NCBI RefSeq assembly: GCF_000284095.1
Contig: NC_017068.1
Span: forward strand, 1,674,001-1,738,000
Direction: 5' to 3'
Length of the DNA stretch: 64,000 nucleotides
Origin: Selenomonas ruminantium subsp. lactilytica TAM6421
GTDB taxonomy: Bacteria > Bacillota > Negativicutes > Selenomonadales > Selenomonadaceae
Position numbers and translations under genes: made by a program. Position 1 is the stretch's first letter, and the number at the start of each line of letters is the position of its first letter. Below the pieces are notes generated by a model that had not been told where the DNA came from, did no database searches, and saw only the letters and a program-made list of their open reading frames with translations. This document shows, in pieces, positions 17,991 to 27,582 of this stretch.

Positions 17991-18967
17991 TTATTTTCAT
18001 GCGCAATGAACTTCCGCACAGCCTTACCATTTAAATAGTCACACAGTCTTCCCTGATATCTGCCCTCCTGCCGCATGACGTTAATGATATGGTCGCGAAT
18101 CTTCCACCAGCCTGTATGCCAGTTGGAAAAGAGGGTATTCTCCTCCGGTGCCCGGCCGATAATGCGCTGCAGGACGATATCCGGCGAAAGATGCTCCAGG
18201 AACTTGATCACCCGATCCTCATACTCCGGCAGGGTGATCATTTTGATTTTCCCCGCTTCATAATCCCTGGCCATGGCCGTGCCCTTGACGATATAAAGAG
18301 CATGCAGCTTTACCTGGTCTACGCCCAACGCTGACAAAATCTTGGCATCCTCAATCACATCCAGCTCATCATCCCAGGGCAAGTTCAGGATCAGATGGAC
18401 ACAGGACTGCAGGCCGTATCGTTTGATGCGCAGAATGGCGTCAATCAGTTCGGCCAAAGTATGGCCGCGGTTGATTTCCGTCAAGGTATGCACATTGGTG
18501 CTCTGCAGGCCCAGCTCCACGCAGATATCGATACCGTATCGATCTGCCTGCTCCCTGAGCACCGCCAGATGCTCATCGCTGACACAGTCGGGACGGGTGG
18601 CGATATAGACCGCCACCACATCCTCAGGCGCCCCGGCTTCTGCCACCCACGTCGCTAATTTTTCCGGCTTGGTATAGGTATTGCTGAAATTCTGCAGATA
18701 GGGAATGAATTTCTTTGCCTTGTACTTGGGAATGATATGGGCCTTATTGGCCTCCATCTGCTCCGTGATGGTCATGGACGCGGGCAGGTTCTCATAGCCC
18801 GTACCAATCTCCCCGCAAAAAGTACAGCCAGCACCTCCATTGCCACAGGAACCGTCCCTGTTTGGGCAAGTAACAGACAAGGCAATCGGCAGCTTATAGA
18901 CTTTCTCGCCATACCGCTCCTTCAGATAAGCAGAAAAAGGACGGTAAATCTCTTCTTGTAAATTCAT
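17984..18967 (-). CDS. TIGR01212-family radical SAM protein (YhcC/YtqA type)
   Basis: A 327-residue radical SAM enzyme. The Cys-rich N-terminus (CPNRDGSCGNGGAGCTFCGE) holds the Fe-S ligands, with a longer spacing than the common CxxxCxxC, as in the YhcC/YtqA family. YIATRPDCVSD, ELGLQSTNVHTL and HLILNLPWD follow the barrel. The biochemical role is not firmly known. Its start overlaps the stop of the upstream B12-type radical SAM gene by 4 bases, so the two are co-translated. Confidence 0.88.
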   Translation of the reverse strand: MNLQEEIYRPFSAYLKERYGEKVYKLPIALSVTCPNRDGSCGNGGAGCTFCGEIGTGYENLPASMTITEQMEANKAHIIPKYKAKKFIPYLQNFSNTYTKPEKLATWVAEAGAPEDVVAVYIATRPDCVSDEHLAVLREQADRYGIDICVELGLQSTNVHTLTEINRGHTLAELIDAILRIKRYGLQSCVHLILNLPWDDELDVIEDAKILSALGVDQVKLHALYIVKGTAMARDYEAGKIKMITLPEYEDRVIKFLEHLSPDIVLQRIIGRAPEENTLFSNWHTGWWKIRDHIINVMRQEGRYQGRLCDYLNGKAVRKFIAHENKH

Positions 18968-20745
18968 TGCTCCTCCGTAAACAATTCAATCTGCTGACAC
19001 TGCGGCTCTGCCTGCGTATAGTCAAACAGCAGTGCCGTCTGTTGACCTGTCAATTTTTGCCTGGTCAACATCATATTATAGGCAAATATCTCGATATGGT
19101 ATTTCTTGTTCACATCCCGCCAGTTGGTAAATTCGTAATCCGGCAGATATGTGCGTACACGGCTCGGGGCGCCTTTCCAAAAGTCAGCCGTGATATCCTG
19201 ATACTGCAGGCGGTTCCAATTGAGGTTCTCGGGGCGAATCTTGCCGCCGTCAGACAGCAGGGCATCATAGCGCAGAAGATTATCCAGCAGATCAGAGGGC
19301 CAGCCGTATGTCTTCAGCGCAAAATCCCGCAGATAGCCGTAGAGATTCTTGGTGCTATGACCAATCTTATGGAAGCCTCGCTCCTCCCACCAGTCCGTGA
19401 ACTTCTGCCAAAAGGCAAAGGCATCGCCCTGCTCTGATTCCCGGATCAAATAGTTTGCCGTCTCGTGGCAGCGTCCCGCATTGTAATAGAGTTCAAACAC
19501 CTGTTCAAAGCTGTGAAACCAACGGATTTCGCCGTAGCTCAAGGCATCGCTTCGCAGTACCTCATAGGGAGCCATGGGCATATATTGGTAGTTATAGGGG
19601 TGAACCAATTTCATCATGGCCGCACCTTTGAGGAACTTCAAAAAACCCAGTTGCAGCATATCCGTCTGCAAATCGTAGACATCATTAAAGGACTTGTGGA
19701 AGGACTCCATGCCCTCTCCCGGCAAGCCGATAATCAAATCCACATGCAGATGCATATTATGAAAGCCCATGATTTCCTTGATATGGTCAGCAATATCCTG
19801 CCAGTGATTGACACGGGACACGGCTTTCAACGTAGTTTCGTTAGTGGACTGGATGCCGATTTCCAGTTGGACGCGGCCCTTGGGCATCTGCGCCAGCACC
19901 TGCATGACTTCCTCATCCAGATAATCTATTGCCACTTCAAAATGGAAGTTCGTGCGGCAATCTACAGGCAGTGCCAGCAGGTATTTCAGGATGGGCAAAA
20001 AGTGGGATTTCTTGGCATTGAACGTACGGTCAACGAATTTCACCTGCCGTACATCATGGGCGACAAAGAAATCCAATTCCCTGAACACACGCTCCAAAGG
20101 CAGGAAACGCACGCCAGCGGTAGCGCAGGACAGGCAATAGGCACAGGAAAAGGGGCAGCCGCGGCTGGTCTCGTAGTAAAGAATCCGCTCCTTGATATCC
20201 GCCATTTCCCCTGCCCGATAAGCAAAGGGCACTTTGCCGGCAAAATCCGCGACGGTCACATCCTGACCTGTGCAGATCTGACCGGTCAAACTGCGCCAGG
20301 CAATACCGGGAATTTCTGACCAGTCAAGCTGACCATTGACTTTTGACCGGTCAAAATCAGCCTGCTGCAACTGTCTGACAAGCTGCGGCAGTGCATCCTC
20401 CCCTTCCCCACGACACACATAGTCTACCATGGGAAATTCCCTCATGAATTCGACCACGCCATAGGAAACCTCGGGCCCGCCGCAGATAATGATGGTATCC
20501 GGCAACGCCGCAGGCAAAAGCTTCAACAGGCTCTTGACCTGTTCAATATTCCAAATATAGCAGGAAATTCCAAGTACCTTTGGCTGGGCAGCATAAATCT
20601 CTCCCAGCATGGCCAACAATTGGTGATTGATGGTCAGCTCCATGATTTCCGAACCAGGTACCGCCTCGCGCAGATAGCGTATGGAAAGTGAGGTATGGGA
20701 GTATTTGGCATTAAGAGCCAACCAGAGAATCTTATCCTTTAACAT
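18964..20745 (-). CDS. B12-binding-domain radical SAM protein (DUF4080 type)
   Basis: A 593-residue protein. The N-terminal cobalamin-binding-like domain (about 1-140, with ISCYIWNIEQ and ICGGPEVSYG) is followed by the radical SAM core (ETSRGCPFSCAYCLSC), then QLEIGIQSTNETTLKAVSR and DLIIGLPGEG, and a long C-terminal region as in DUF4080 proteins. The substrate is unknown. The start has GAGGAGG upstream. Only 23 bases separate the start from repeat element copy 2, so its promoter lies within or beyond that element. The non-conserved loop around DFDRSKVNGQLDWSE holds three TGAC-NN-GTCA palindromes. Confidence 0.87.
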   Translation of the reverse strand: MLKDKILWLALNAKYSHTSLSIRYLREAVPGSEIMELTINHQLLAMLGEIYAAQPKVLGISCYIWNIEQVKSLLKLLPAALPDTIIICGGPEVSYGVVEFMREFPMVDYVCRGEGEDALPQLVRQLQQADFDRSKVNGQLDWSEIPGIAWRSLTGQICTGQDVTVADFAGKVPFAYRAGEMADIKERILYYETSRGCPFSCAYCLSCATAGVRFLPLERVFRELDFFVAHDVRQVKFVDRTFNAKKSHFLPILKYLLALPVDCRTNFHFEVAIDYLDEEVMQVLAQMPKGRVQLEIGIQSTNETTLKAVSRVNHWQDIADHIKEIMGFHNMHLHVDLIIGLPGEGMESFHKSFNDVYDLQTDMLQLGFLKFLKGAAMMKLVHPYNYQYMPMAPYEVLRSDALSYGEIRWFHSFEQVFELYYNAGRCHETANYLIRESEQGDAFAFWQKFTDWWEERGFHKIGHSTKNLYGYLRDFALKTYGWPSDLLDNLLRYDALLSDGGKIRPENLNWNRLQYQDITADFWKGAPSRVRTYLPDYEFTNWRDVNKKYHIEIFAYNMMLTRQKLTGQQTALLFDYTQAEPQCQQIELFTEEQ

Positions 20746-20768
20746 GCATCCTCCTCAAATATAATTAA

Positions 20769-21369
20769 ATTGCAGTTTGTAGGGGCGTTCGTGCTGAAGG
20801 TATCCCGTTCATGCGCAGTCAGGGGTTCACGGGGGAGTACTTTTTCTGTTTCCGCTAAAACGACCCTCTCGGCAATTTTAGAGCTATTTAGCCAGATGGC
20901 GCCGGGCAAGACCGGCGGCGCGTCTTTCAGCGTGCTTTCTAGTAACTGCTTACCTCGGGCCGGTCTTCGCTGCGCTCAGACAGTCGCTCCCACAGAAAAA
21001 GCACTCCCCCGTTCGCCCCAGCCACGTTTTTGGCAATCGGCACGAACCGTTTCTCTTGTGACAAGAACATCGATGTACTTGTATCCTCCAGCCAAAACAT
21101 AGCAGCATTGACAAACGTAGCTCCGGGTGGCGGTGGGGATGCTTTTCCGCCGGCGGAACGACTGCCTGAACGAAGTGAAGGCTGGCCCGCAAACAGCATT
21201 TGCTGGAAACTTCGTTGATGGACGCGCCGCCGGTCTTGCCCGGCGCAGGTTGCTGGAAGATACATACTTTTGCTGGCGGGTCATTTAGTGAAGCGGCGAA
21301 AAAGTATTCCCACCGCCGCCCCACTGAGCTGTAACAAAATAGTTCAGGCTCGCATCCACAAACTGCAAT
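20769..21369 (+). repeat. Palindromic 601-bp repeat element, copy 2 (intact)
   Basis: The ends are perfect 12-bp inverted repeats (ATTGCAGTTTGT and complement). The two halves are diverged inverted copies of each other. Both contain GCGCCGGGCAAGACCGGCGG in opposite orientation (about 20899-20921 and 21224-21246), a GGGCC...CTTCG block and an A-rich AAAAGCA...CCCC block at matching distances from the centre. The transcript could fold into one very long hairpin from either strand. No credible gene is present. It matches the IS-split copy at 6151-8472. Confidence 0.82.
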
Positions 21370-21391
21370 TGTCGGCACATTATGAATGAAC

Positions 21392-21444
21392 TGCTCCCCC
21401 TATGAGGACAGTATCATGCTTTACTGTGCCTCATAGGGGGAGCA
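21392..21444 (-). other. 53-bp strong hairpin downstream of pepD
   Basis: TGCTCCCCCTATGAGG pairs with CCTCATAGGGGGAGCA, and an inner ACAGT/ACTGT pair lengthens the stem to about 21 bp with one bulge on a short loop. There is no T run, so it may be an RNA-stabilising or regulatory hairpin rather than a simple terminator. The stretch 21445-21507 before the pepD stop shows nothing else. Confidence 0.55.
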
Positions 21445-21507
21445 TATCCTTCTAGCAACGAACTTTTCTAATCAAGGAGATTTTTCGCCACCCTTTAATA
21501 TTCTCTT

Positions 21508-22956
21508 TTACAGCTTTGCAATCGCATGCAGGGTTTCCACAATCAGATCTACCTGCGGTTGGACCGTCTCCAGCAACAGGCGTTCCTTCGGGCTGTGGAT
21601 ATCCATGGTGGTCACGCCAATGGATACCATATCCAGCTGCGGGTTCTTGCGGAAATGCCAGCCGCATTCGAGGCCGGCATGGATGGTTTCCACCTTCATA
21701 TCCTTGCCGTTCTGCTTCTTGAAGGTATCTGCCATGATCTTGGCCAGCTTGCTGTCCTTGTTTTCCTTCCAGCCTGGAGACTGCGTGCCGATATGAGCAA
21801 CGAATCCCGTCAAAGCGCCCCATTCTTCTGCCATAAAGCGGAATTCATCCAGCTTCTGATCCACAGCGGAACGCGGGAAGTACTGGACTTTCACTTCCGT
21901 ATCCGTGGTTTCCACCACGCCCAGATTAGCAGAAGTTTCCACCAGGCCCGGAATCACCGTGGACATGGCGAAGGTACCCGTGTGCAGGATGGTCAGCAAA
22001 CGGATCAGACGCGTCTTGTCCCCAGCCGTCATGACCTGCTCCGGTGCAGCTACGCTGGTCAAGACAAACTGCGCATGGGGATCTACGCTGCCGTACATCT
22101 TGTTGAAACGATCCTGCTGATCCTTAAGGACTTTTTCAATCGTTTCCTTGTCCAGATCCGTCACAATGGTCATGCGGGCATCATCGGGTATGGCATTGCG
22201 GGCCTTGCCGCCATTGAAGGCAGCCAGTTCCACTTCACCTTCTCCAGACAAGGCTGCCAGCGTCATGGCCAGCGTGCGGATGGCATTGCCACGGCCATCG
22301 CCGATGCGTTCACCGGAATGACCGCCCAAAAGACCTTTGACCTCAACCTGCCAGCTGGCGGAAAGTTCCGGTTTCACCCATTTGATTTCCCGGGAGAAAT
22401 CCAGATTCACACTGCCGGCGCTGCCCACGGTCAGTTCATCATAGTTTTCCGAATCGCAGTTGATCAGGAACTTGGCATCCTGCAGATGCTTGGCATCGAG
22501 ATGGATGGCACCCGTCATGCCCTGCTCTTCATCTACCGTCACAATCATGCGCAGGGGGCCATGATCCTTGGCATTCTTCATGATATAGATAGCTTCGGCC
22601 ACACCAATGCCATCATCAGCGCCCAGGCTCGTACCATCAGCATGCAGGAATTTCTCATCCCGTACCAATTTGATGGCATCCTTGAGCGGATCAAAAGCCA
22701 CACCTTCGGCAGCTACGCAAACCATATCCATATGCCCCTGCAGGATGGTCAGCGGCGCTTTTTCAAAGCCTGGGCAGGCCGGTTTATCGGCGATGATATT
22801 ATTTTTCTCGTCCTGGGTCACTTTAAGGCCGATTTCCTGCAGATAGCCCTTCAGGAAATCGCTGACGGCCTGTTCATTGCCGGACTTGCGAGGAATTGCG
22901 GCAAGTTTGGCAAATTCCGCTAATACGCCTTCTAATACTTCATTGTTCTGTTCCAT
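21508..22956 (-). CDS. pepD: Aminoacyl-histidine dipeptidase (PepD, M20 family)
   Basis: Cytosolic Zn peptidase that splits Xaa-His and related dipeptides. M20 metal-site motifs are visible: LQGHMDMVC, GTSLGADDGIGVA, VDEEQGMTGA, LINCDSENYDEL and, near the C-terminus, ETIHAGLECGWH. The dimerisation-domain motif LLGGHSGERIG is in the middle. The start is the ATG at 22956 with GGTGGAGA just upstream; the frame extends to 23028 without a site. The length of 482 residues matches the family. Confidence 0.94.
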   Translation of the reverse strand: MEQNNEVLEGVLAEFAKLAAIPRKSGNEQAVSDFLKGYLQEIGLKVTQDEKNNIIADKPACPGFEKAPLTILQGHMDMVCVAAEGVAFDPLKDAIKLVRDEKFLHADGTSLGADDGIGVAEAIYIMKNAKDHGPLRMIVTVDEEQGMTGAIHLDAKHLQDAKFLINCDSENYDELTVGSAGSVNLDFSREIKWVKPELSASWQVEVKGLLGGHSGERIGDGRGNAIRTLAMTLAALSGEGEVELAAFNGGKARNAIPDDARMTIVTDLDKETIEKVLKDQQDRFNKMYGSVDPHAQFVLTSVAAPEQVMTAGDKTRLIRLLTILHTGTFAMSTVIPGLVETSANLGVVETTDTEVKVQYFPRSAVDQKLDEFRFMAEEWGALTGFVAHIGTQSPGWKENKDSKLAKIMADTFKKQNGKDMKVETIHAGLECGWHFRKNPQLDMVSIGVTTMDIHSPKERLLLETVQPQVDLIVETLHAIAKL

Positions 22957-22982
22957 AATATCTCCACCTTTATCCATAGAAA

Positions 22983-23017
22983 TAGACCAGACAATCCCCG
23001 CAGGACTGCCTGGTCTA
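22983..23017 (-). terminator. Hairpin between sepF and pepD
   Basis: TAGACCAG pairs with CTGGTCTA over a GC-rich inner stem, followed on the minus strand by a T-rich stretch after the sepF stop. Confidence 0.55.
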
Positions 23018-23047
23018 ACGAATAACAAAATTATCTACGGGCAGCTA

Positions 23048-23611
23048 TCAATCCTTCAGTGCCAAAGTCATGGCTTCTGCCACATCCACCCCGTTGGGCA
23101 CATAGAGCATAATCTGATTGGAAACGCGTTTTGCCGAGCCATCCAGAACATAGCATACGCCGTTGACGAAATCACAGATACGACGCTGTTCCAGAGCCTC
23201 AATCTGCTCGTAATTCACCACACAAGCTTTGCCAGATTTGAGATCATCCGCAATCGCCGTCACCTGGTCAAAGTTCTTCGGTGCAAAGATCTGCATCTTG
23301 AGCTGCGGCTGCTTCGTGGTATGCACGGTCAACTGTGGCTGCTGTTTCTTCTGCCGGAACACCGGCTCCTGCGTATAGCTGGAACGCTCCACGCGAATGG
23401 CATCACCATTGGCCACCTTATATTCCTCCGCATAGCTGGCGCTTGCTGCAACACTGCGACGGCTGGCCTTTGCTGACTTCTGTTGCTGTTTGGCAGACTT
23501 TGCCTCTTCCTCTGCTTCTTCTGCGTAATCAAATTCATCCTCTTCGGGAATAGGCATAATGAGATCCGCCAATCCCATCAACTTGTCTGTAATCTTTGAC
23601 ACTGCCCCCAT
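23048..23611 (-). CDS. sepF: Cell division protein SepF
   Basis: Membrane-associated FtsZ partner. An N-terminal amphipathic helix (ITDKLMGLADLIM) is followed by a charged, poorly conserved linker with Gln/Lys runs. The SepF fold starts at about residue 100 (MQIFAPKNFDQVTAIADDL, GKACVVNYE, RRICDFVNGVCYVLDG). About 187 residues. The ATG at 23611 is chosen. A TTG at 23617 is also possible, since GGAAGG lies 4 bases from the TTG and 10 from the ATG. It is a lone gene, not in the usual ylm cluster. Confidence 0.92.
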   Translation of the reverse strand: MGAVSKITDKLMGLADLIMPIPEEDEFDYAEEAEEEAKSAKQQQKSAKASRRSVAASASYAEEYKVANGDAIRVERSSYTQEPVFRQKKQQPQLTVHTTKQPQLKMQIFAPKNFDQVTAIADDLKSGKACVVNYEQIEALEQRRICDFVNGVCYVLDGSAKRVSNQIMLYVPNGVDVAEAMTLALKD

Positions 23612-23723
23612 CTTCAATCGTCCTTCCAGTAATTTAGTAGTTTATTTCACCTGTAGTCAAATACAACAACAACTAATTCCATTTAACTTATCCTATGATA
23701 CCATAGTTCTTCCTAAAATGCAA

Positions 23724-23757
23724 AATTCCTGCTGAAAAATATTTTTCAGCAGGAATT
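23724..23757 (-). terminator. typA terminator
   Basis: AATTCCTGCTGAAAAA pairs perfectly with its complement, followed by ATTT on the minus strand, 20 bases after the typA stop. Confidence 0.8.
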
Positions 23758-23777
23758 ATTTCACTTATTGGTAAAGA

Positions 23778-25604
23778 TTAGCCTTTGCGGGCATTCTTGG
23801 CAGCACGGCCACGGACCGTACGGTCAAGGATGGATTTACGCAGACGGATGTGTTCCGGCGTCACTTCCACCATTTCATCATTGTTGATGTATTCGATAGC
23901 CTGTTCCAGAGAGAGAATCCGCGGCGGCGTCAAGCGGATTGCCTCATCAGAGGAAGACGTACGCATGTTGGATACGTTCTTCTTCTTGCAGGGGTTGATA
24001 TCGATATCGTTATCGCGGGAGTTCTCACCGACGATCATGCCTTCATAAACCTGTTCGCCCGGCTCGATGAACATCACGCCGCGATCCTGCAGGGAGAAGA
24101 TACCATAACCGGTGGTCTCGCCCTGTTCGAAGGCAACGAGGGAACCGCGGGTACGGCCCGGAATATCGCCCTTGTACGGAGCATAGCCATGGAACACATG
24201 GTTCATGATGCCGTTACCCTTGGTGCTGGTGAGCAGTTCGGAACGGAAACCAATCAGGCCGCGGGCCGGAATGGTGAATTCGAGGCGCATGTAACCAGCC
24301 GTCTCCGTCATGTTCGTGAGCTCAGCCTTACGGGTGCCAAGACCTTCCATAACAGCGCCCATGTATTCCTGCGGCACTTCAACCGTCAGGTTCTCGATCG
24401 GTTCGCAGAGCTGGCCATTGATGGTCTTGTAAACAACTTCCGGTTTGCCGACCTGCAGTTCATAGCCTTCACGGCGCATGGTTTCGATTAGGATGGAGAG
24501 ATGCAGTTCTCCACGGCCGGAAACCTTGAACACATCAGCAGAATCCGTTTCCTCAACCTTCATGGCCACGTTGGTCTCGATTTCCTTGAACAGGCGGTCA
24601 CGCAGGTGACGGGACGTTACGAACTGACCTTCACGGCCGGCGAACGGGCTCGTGTTGACACCGAAGGTCATGGACAGGGTCGGCTCGTCGATGTTGATGG
24701 TCGGAAGAGCTTCCGGATTTTCAGCGTCAGCTACCGTGTAACCGATGGATACATCGCCGAGACCGGTCAGGGCAACGATCTCACCCATGCTGGCAGATTC
24801 GCTCTCTACGCGCTGCAGGCCCTGATACGTGAATACCTTGCCAATCTTGGCCTTGGTTTCCTGGTCGCCATTGATGATGCAGACATTCTGGTTCGGCTTA
24901 GCCGTACCGCGGATGATACGGCCGATGGCCACGCGGCCTACAAAAGCATCGGATTCGAGCGTCGTAATCATCATCTGCAGCGGAGCATCCGGATCACCAT
25001 GGGGAGCCGGGATTTCCTTGACAATGGTTTCCATCAGCGGCTCGAGGTTGTCGTTGTCATCATCCATGCTGTACTTGGCAATACCATCACGAGCCGTAGC
25101 ATAGATAACCGGGAAGTCGAGCTGTTCATCGTCAGCATCCAGTTCCATGAAGAGTTCGAGAACTTCATCATAGACATCGTCTACACGCTGGTTTGGCTTA
25201 TCGATCTTGTTGATTACGACGATCGGCTTCAGCTTCTGCTCGAGAGCCTTGCGCAGCACGTACTTCGTCTGAGGCATCGGGCCTTCAAAGGCATCTACCA
25301 GCAGTACAACGCCGTCAACCATGTTGAGAACACGTTCAACTTCACCGCCGAAGTCAGCATGGCCCGGGGTATCCACGATGTTGATCTTTACGCCGTTGTA
25401 CATAACAGCCGTGTTCTTGGACAGGATCGTGATGCCGCGCTCGCGCTCGATATCGCCGGAGTCCATGACGCGTTCTGCAACCTGCTCGTTGGAACGGAAT
25501 ACATGGCTCTGTTTCAGCATGCCATCAACCAGGGTGGTCTTACCATGGTCAACGTGGGCGATAATGGCAATGTTTCTCAGATTTTCATTGGTCGTCATAC
25601 TCAT
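23778..25604 (-). CDS. typA: Ribosome-associated GTPase TypA/BipA
   Basis: EF-G-like translational GTPase needed under stress and in cold. The G domain has [24 protein letters not shown] and NKIDKP. Domain II follows, then EF-G-like domains III and V ([12 protein letters not shown], and the C-terminal RALIGFR-like [11 protein letters not shown]). The 608 residues are standard. AGGAGG lies 14 bases before the first ATG, unusually far; no closer in-frame start exists. The leader contains a small GGATACA/TGTATCC hairpin at 25653-25670. Confidence 0.96.
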   Translation of the reverse strand: MSMTTNENLRNIAIIAHVDHGKTTLVDGMLKQSHVFRSNEQVAERVMDSGDIERERGITILSKNTAVMYNGVKINIVDTPGHADFGGEVERVLNMVDGVVLLVDAFEGPMPQTKYVLRKALEQKLKPIVVINKIDKPNQRVDDVYDEVLELFMELDADDEQLDFPVIYATARDGIAKYSMDDDNDNLEPLMETIVKEIPAPHGDPDAPLQMMITTLESDAFVGRVAIGRIIRGTAKPNQNVCIINGDQETKAKIGKVFTYQGLQRVESESASMGEIVALTGLGDVSIGYTVADAENPEALPTINIDEPTLSMTFGVNTSPFAGREGQFVTSRHLRDRLFKEIETNVAMKVEETDSADVFKVSGRGELHLSILIETMRREGYELQVGKPEVVYKTINGQLCEPIENLTVEVPQEYMGAVMEGLGTRKAELTNMTETAGYMRLEFTIPARGLIGFRSELLTSTKGNGIMNHVFHGYAPYKGDIPGRTRGSLVAFEQGETTGYGIFSLQDRGVMFIEPGEQVYEGMIVGENSRDNDIDINPCKKKNVSNMRTSSSDEAIRLTPPRILSLEQAIEYINNDEMVEVTPEHIRLRKSILDRTVRGRAAKNARKG

Positions 25605-25729
25605 TTTAGTGTAATCTGCCTCCTAAATTCTATAAAGCAAGGAAGGATACATAACTGTATCCCCCTTCAACTCAACATAACGTATAAATTTTATCCTAAG
25701 GTGCCTTCCCTGTCAAGGATTTTCTGACA

Positions 25730-26482
25730 TTATTCCAGTTCCAATCCCACCGGGCAATGGTCACTGCCGAAAATCTCATTGTGGATGGTAGCATCCTGGA
25801 TTTTTTCCTGCAGGCGCTTGGAAGCCACAAAATAATCAATGCGCCATCCGGCGTTGTTATCCCGGGCTTTCCTGAGGTAGGACCACCAGGTATAGATGCC
25901 CGTGCGATCCGGATACAGGGTGCGGAAAGTATCGATAAAGCCGGCATCCAAGAGCTCACCGAACTTGCCCCGTTCCTCATCGGTGAAACCCGCATTATGA
26001 TGGTTTGTCTTAGGGTTCTTGAGGTCAATCTCTTGATGGGCCACATTGAGATCCCCGCAGACAATCACCGGCTTTTGTTCATCCAGCTTCATTAAATATG
26101 CCCGGAACGCATCTTCCCATTCCATGCGGTAGGCCAGACGCTCCAGTTCCCGCTTGGAATTGGGCGTATAGACCGTGACCAGAAACATTTCAGGAAATTC
26201 CAGGGTAATCACGCGGCCTTCGTGGTCATGTTCTTCGATGCCCAGACCATAGGTGACGTGCAGCGGCTCGATGCGGGAGAACACCGCCGTGCCGGAATAG
26301 CCCTTTTTCTCGGCGCTGTTCCAATACTGCTTATAGCCCGGCAGATCCAGGATGGCCTGCTCCGGCTGCATCTTCGTTTCCTGCAGGCAGAACACATCGG
26401 CATCCAGCTTACAGAATGACTCCATAAATCCCTTTTTCAGACAGGCCCGCAGGCCATTGACATTCCAGGAAATAAACTTCAT
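25730..26482 (-). CDS. exoA: Exodeoxyribonuclease III
   Basis: AP endonuclease/3'-5' exonuclease of base-excision repair. [10 protein letters not shown] at the start, [44 protein letters not shown] and the final [12 protein letters not shown] give a complete catalytic set. There are 250 residues. It begins 16 bases after lepB and is probably expressed from the rplS-lepB operon. Confidence 0.96.
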   Translation of the reverse strand: MKFISWNVNGLRACLKKGFMESFCKLDADVFCLQETKMQPEQAILDLPGYKQYWNSAEKKGYSGTAVFSRIEPLHVTYGLGIEEHDHEGRVITLEFPEMFLVTVYTPNSKRELERLAYRMEWEDAFRAYLMKLDEQKPVIVCGDLNVAHQEIDLKNPKTNHHNAGFTDEERGKFGELLDAGFIDTFRTLYPDRTGIYTWWSYLRKARDNNAGWRIDYFVASKRLQEKIQDATIHNEIFGSDHCPVGLELE

Positions 26483-26498
26483 CGTCTACGCCTCCCCA

Positions 26499-27020
26499 TT
26501 ACGGCAACGTCTTGAACTGTCCCACCGGCCAGAATACCAGCATAGCCTTGCCCTTGATGAGATCCAGCGGCACGAAGCCCACATCGGCAAAACGGCTGTC
26601 CTCGGAGTTATTGCGGTTGTCCCCCATTACGAAGACCGTGCCTTTCGGTACCGTGGATTTCGGGTATTCGCTGCGGGTGGGTTCCAGAATATAATCCTCA
26701 TTCAGGAGCTGGTCATTGACAAAGACCTTGCCCGCCTTGATCTCGATGGTGTCGCCTGCTGTCGCAATCACGCGCTTGATAAAATCACGGCTGCGATCCC
26801 GGGGATACTCAAACACGAGAATCTCGTTCTTCTGGGGCTCACGGAAGTTGTAGATGAACTTATTGACCACCAGACGTTCCTGAGACTGCAAGGTCGGCCG
26901 CATGGACGGGCCATCCACGATGTATAATTCCACGACAAACTCGCGGATAAAGAAGGCCAGCACCACCGCAATGACGATGGAAATCAGCCAGTCCTTTGCT
27001 TCTTCACCTAATGAACTCAT
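26499..27020 (-). CDS. lepB: Signal peptidase I
   Basis: Single-span inner-membrane protease that removes Sec signal peptides. It has an N-terminal helix (WLISIVIAVVLAFFIREFVV), the catalytic Ser in DGPSMRPTLQ, the Lys in RDFIKRVIATAGD, and the C-terminal GDNRNNSEDSR box. With 173 residues it has the compact Gram-positive-type form. GAGGAGG precedes the ATG. It follows rplS, a common arrangement, with a hairpin between them. Confidence 0.96.
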   Translation of the reverse strand: MSSLGEEAKDWLISIVIAVVLAFFIREFVVELYIVDGPSMRPTLQSQERLVVNKFIYNFREPQKNEILVFEYPRDRSRDFIKRVIATAGDTIEIKAGKVFVNDQLLNEDYILEPTRSEYPKSTVPKGTVFVMGDNRNNSEDSRFADVGFVPLDLIKGKAMLVFWPVGQFKTLP

Positions 27021-27063
27021 AAAGGGTTCCTCCTCTTACTGTGATTTGCCCATCTACGCAAAA

Positions 27064-27089
27064 TAGGGACTGCTCGGAAGCAGTCCCTA
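27064..27089 (-). terminator. Hairpin between rplS and lepB
   Basis: TAGGGACTGCT pairs with AGCAGTCCCTA (loop of 4) and is followed by TTTT on the minus strand. It probably reduces read-through from rplS into lepB-exoA. Confidence 0.7.
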
Positions 27090-27101
27090 CCGTTACGCAG
27101 A

Positions 27102-27443
27102 TTAGCGTTTTTCTTTGATACGAGCAGCTTTACCCGTAAGGTTGCGCAGATAATAAAGTTTTGCACGACGGACAACACCGCGGCTAACAACTTCAATCTT
27201 GGCAATACGCGGAGAATGAACCGGGAACAGACGTTCTACACCGATGCCGTAGGAAATACGACGAACGGTGAAAGTCTCACGAACGCCAACGCCCTGACGA
27301 GCGATTACGCGGCCTTCGAACACCTGAATACGCTCACGGTTGCCTTCGACGATCTTTGCATGTACGCGAACCTTGTCGCCAGGTGCAAAAACGGGAATGT
27401 CGCTGCGGAGCTGTTCTTTCTCCAGAGTCTCGATGATGTTCAT
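27102..27443 (-). CDS. rplS: 50S ribosomal protein L19
   Basis: A 113-residue large-subunit protein. [26 protein letters not shown] and [21 protein letters not shown] are unmistakable. AAGGAGG precedes the ATG. It is the first gene of the rplS-lepB-exoA group; the leader of about 65 bases may hold an autoregulatory structure, though I cannot confirm one. Confidence 0.97.
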   Translation of the reverse strand: MNIIETLEKEQLRSDIPVFAPGDKVRVHAKIVEGNRERIQVFEGRVIARQGVGVRETFTVRRISYGIGVERLFPVHSPRIAKIEVVSRGVVRRAKLYYLRNLTGKAARIKEKR

Positions 27444-27516
27444 TTTTATTTTCCTCCTTAATCAGACGTTCGTGGCTGGCTCATGCCAACTCAGAGGACC
27501 GCCCACATACCTAAGT

Positions 27517-27545
27517 AGTTTATCATAAAAAAAGTGACGGTTCAA
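27517..27545 (-). promoter_or_regulatory. rplS promoter
   Basis: TTGAAC (27540-27545) and TAAACT (27517-27522) with a 17-base spacer on the minus strand. Confidence 0.5.
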
Positions 27546-27582
27546 TACCTAAAAAAATATTTTTTTCGACAGGAAGGCGCAA

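Noticed and set aside
20770-21378. Several 60-142-codon frames on both strands in the 601-bp repeat
   Set aside because: They follow the palindromic composition, appear in mirrored form on both strands and are not kept intact between the two copies.
27446-27516. L19 leader autoregulatory RNA
   Set aside because: The region could fold, but I cannot match it to a known L19 leader from sequence alone.
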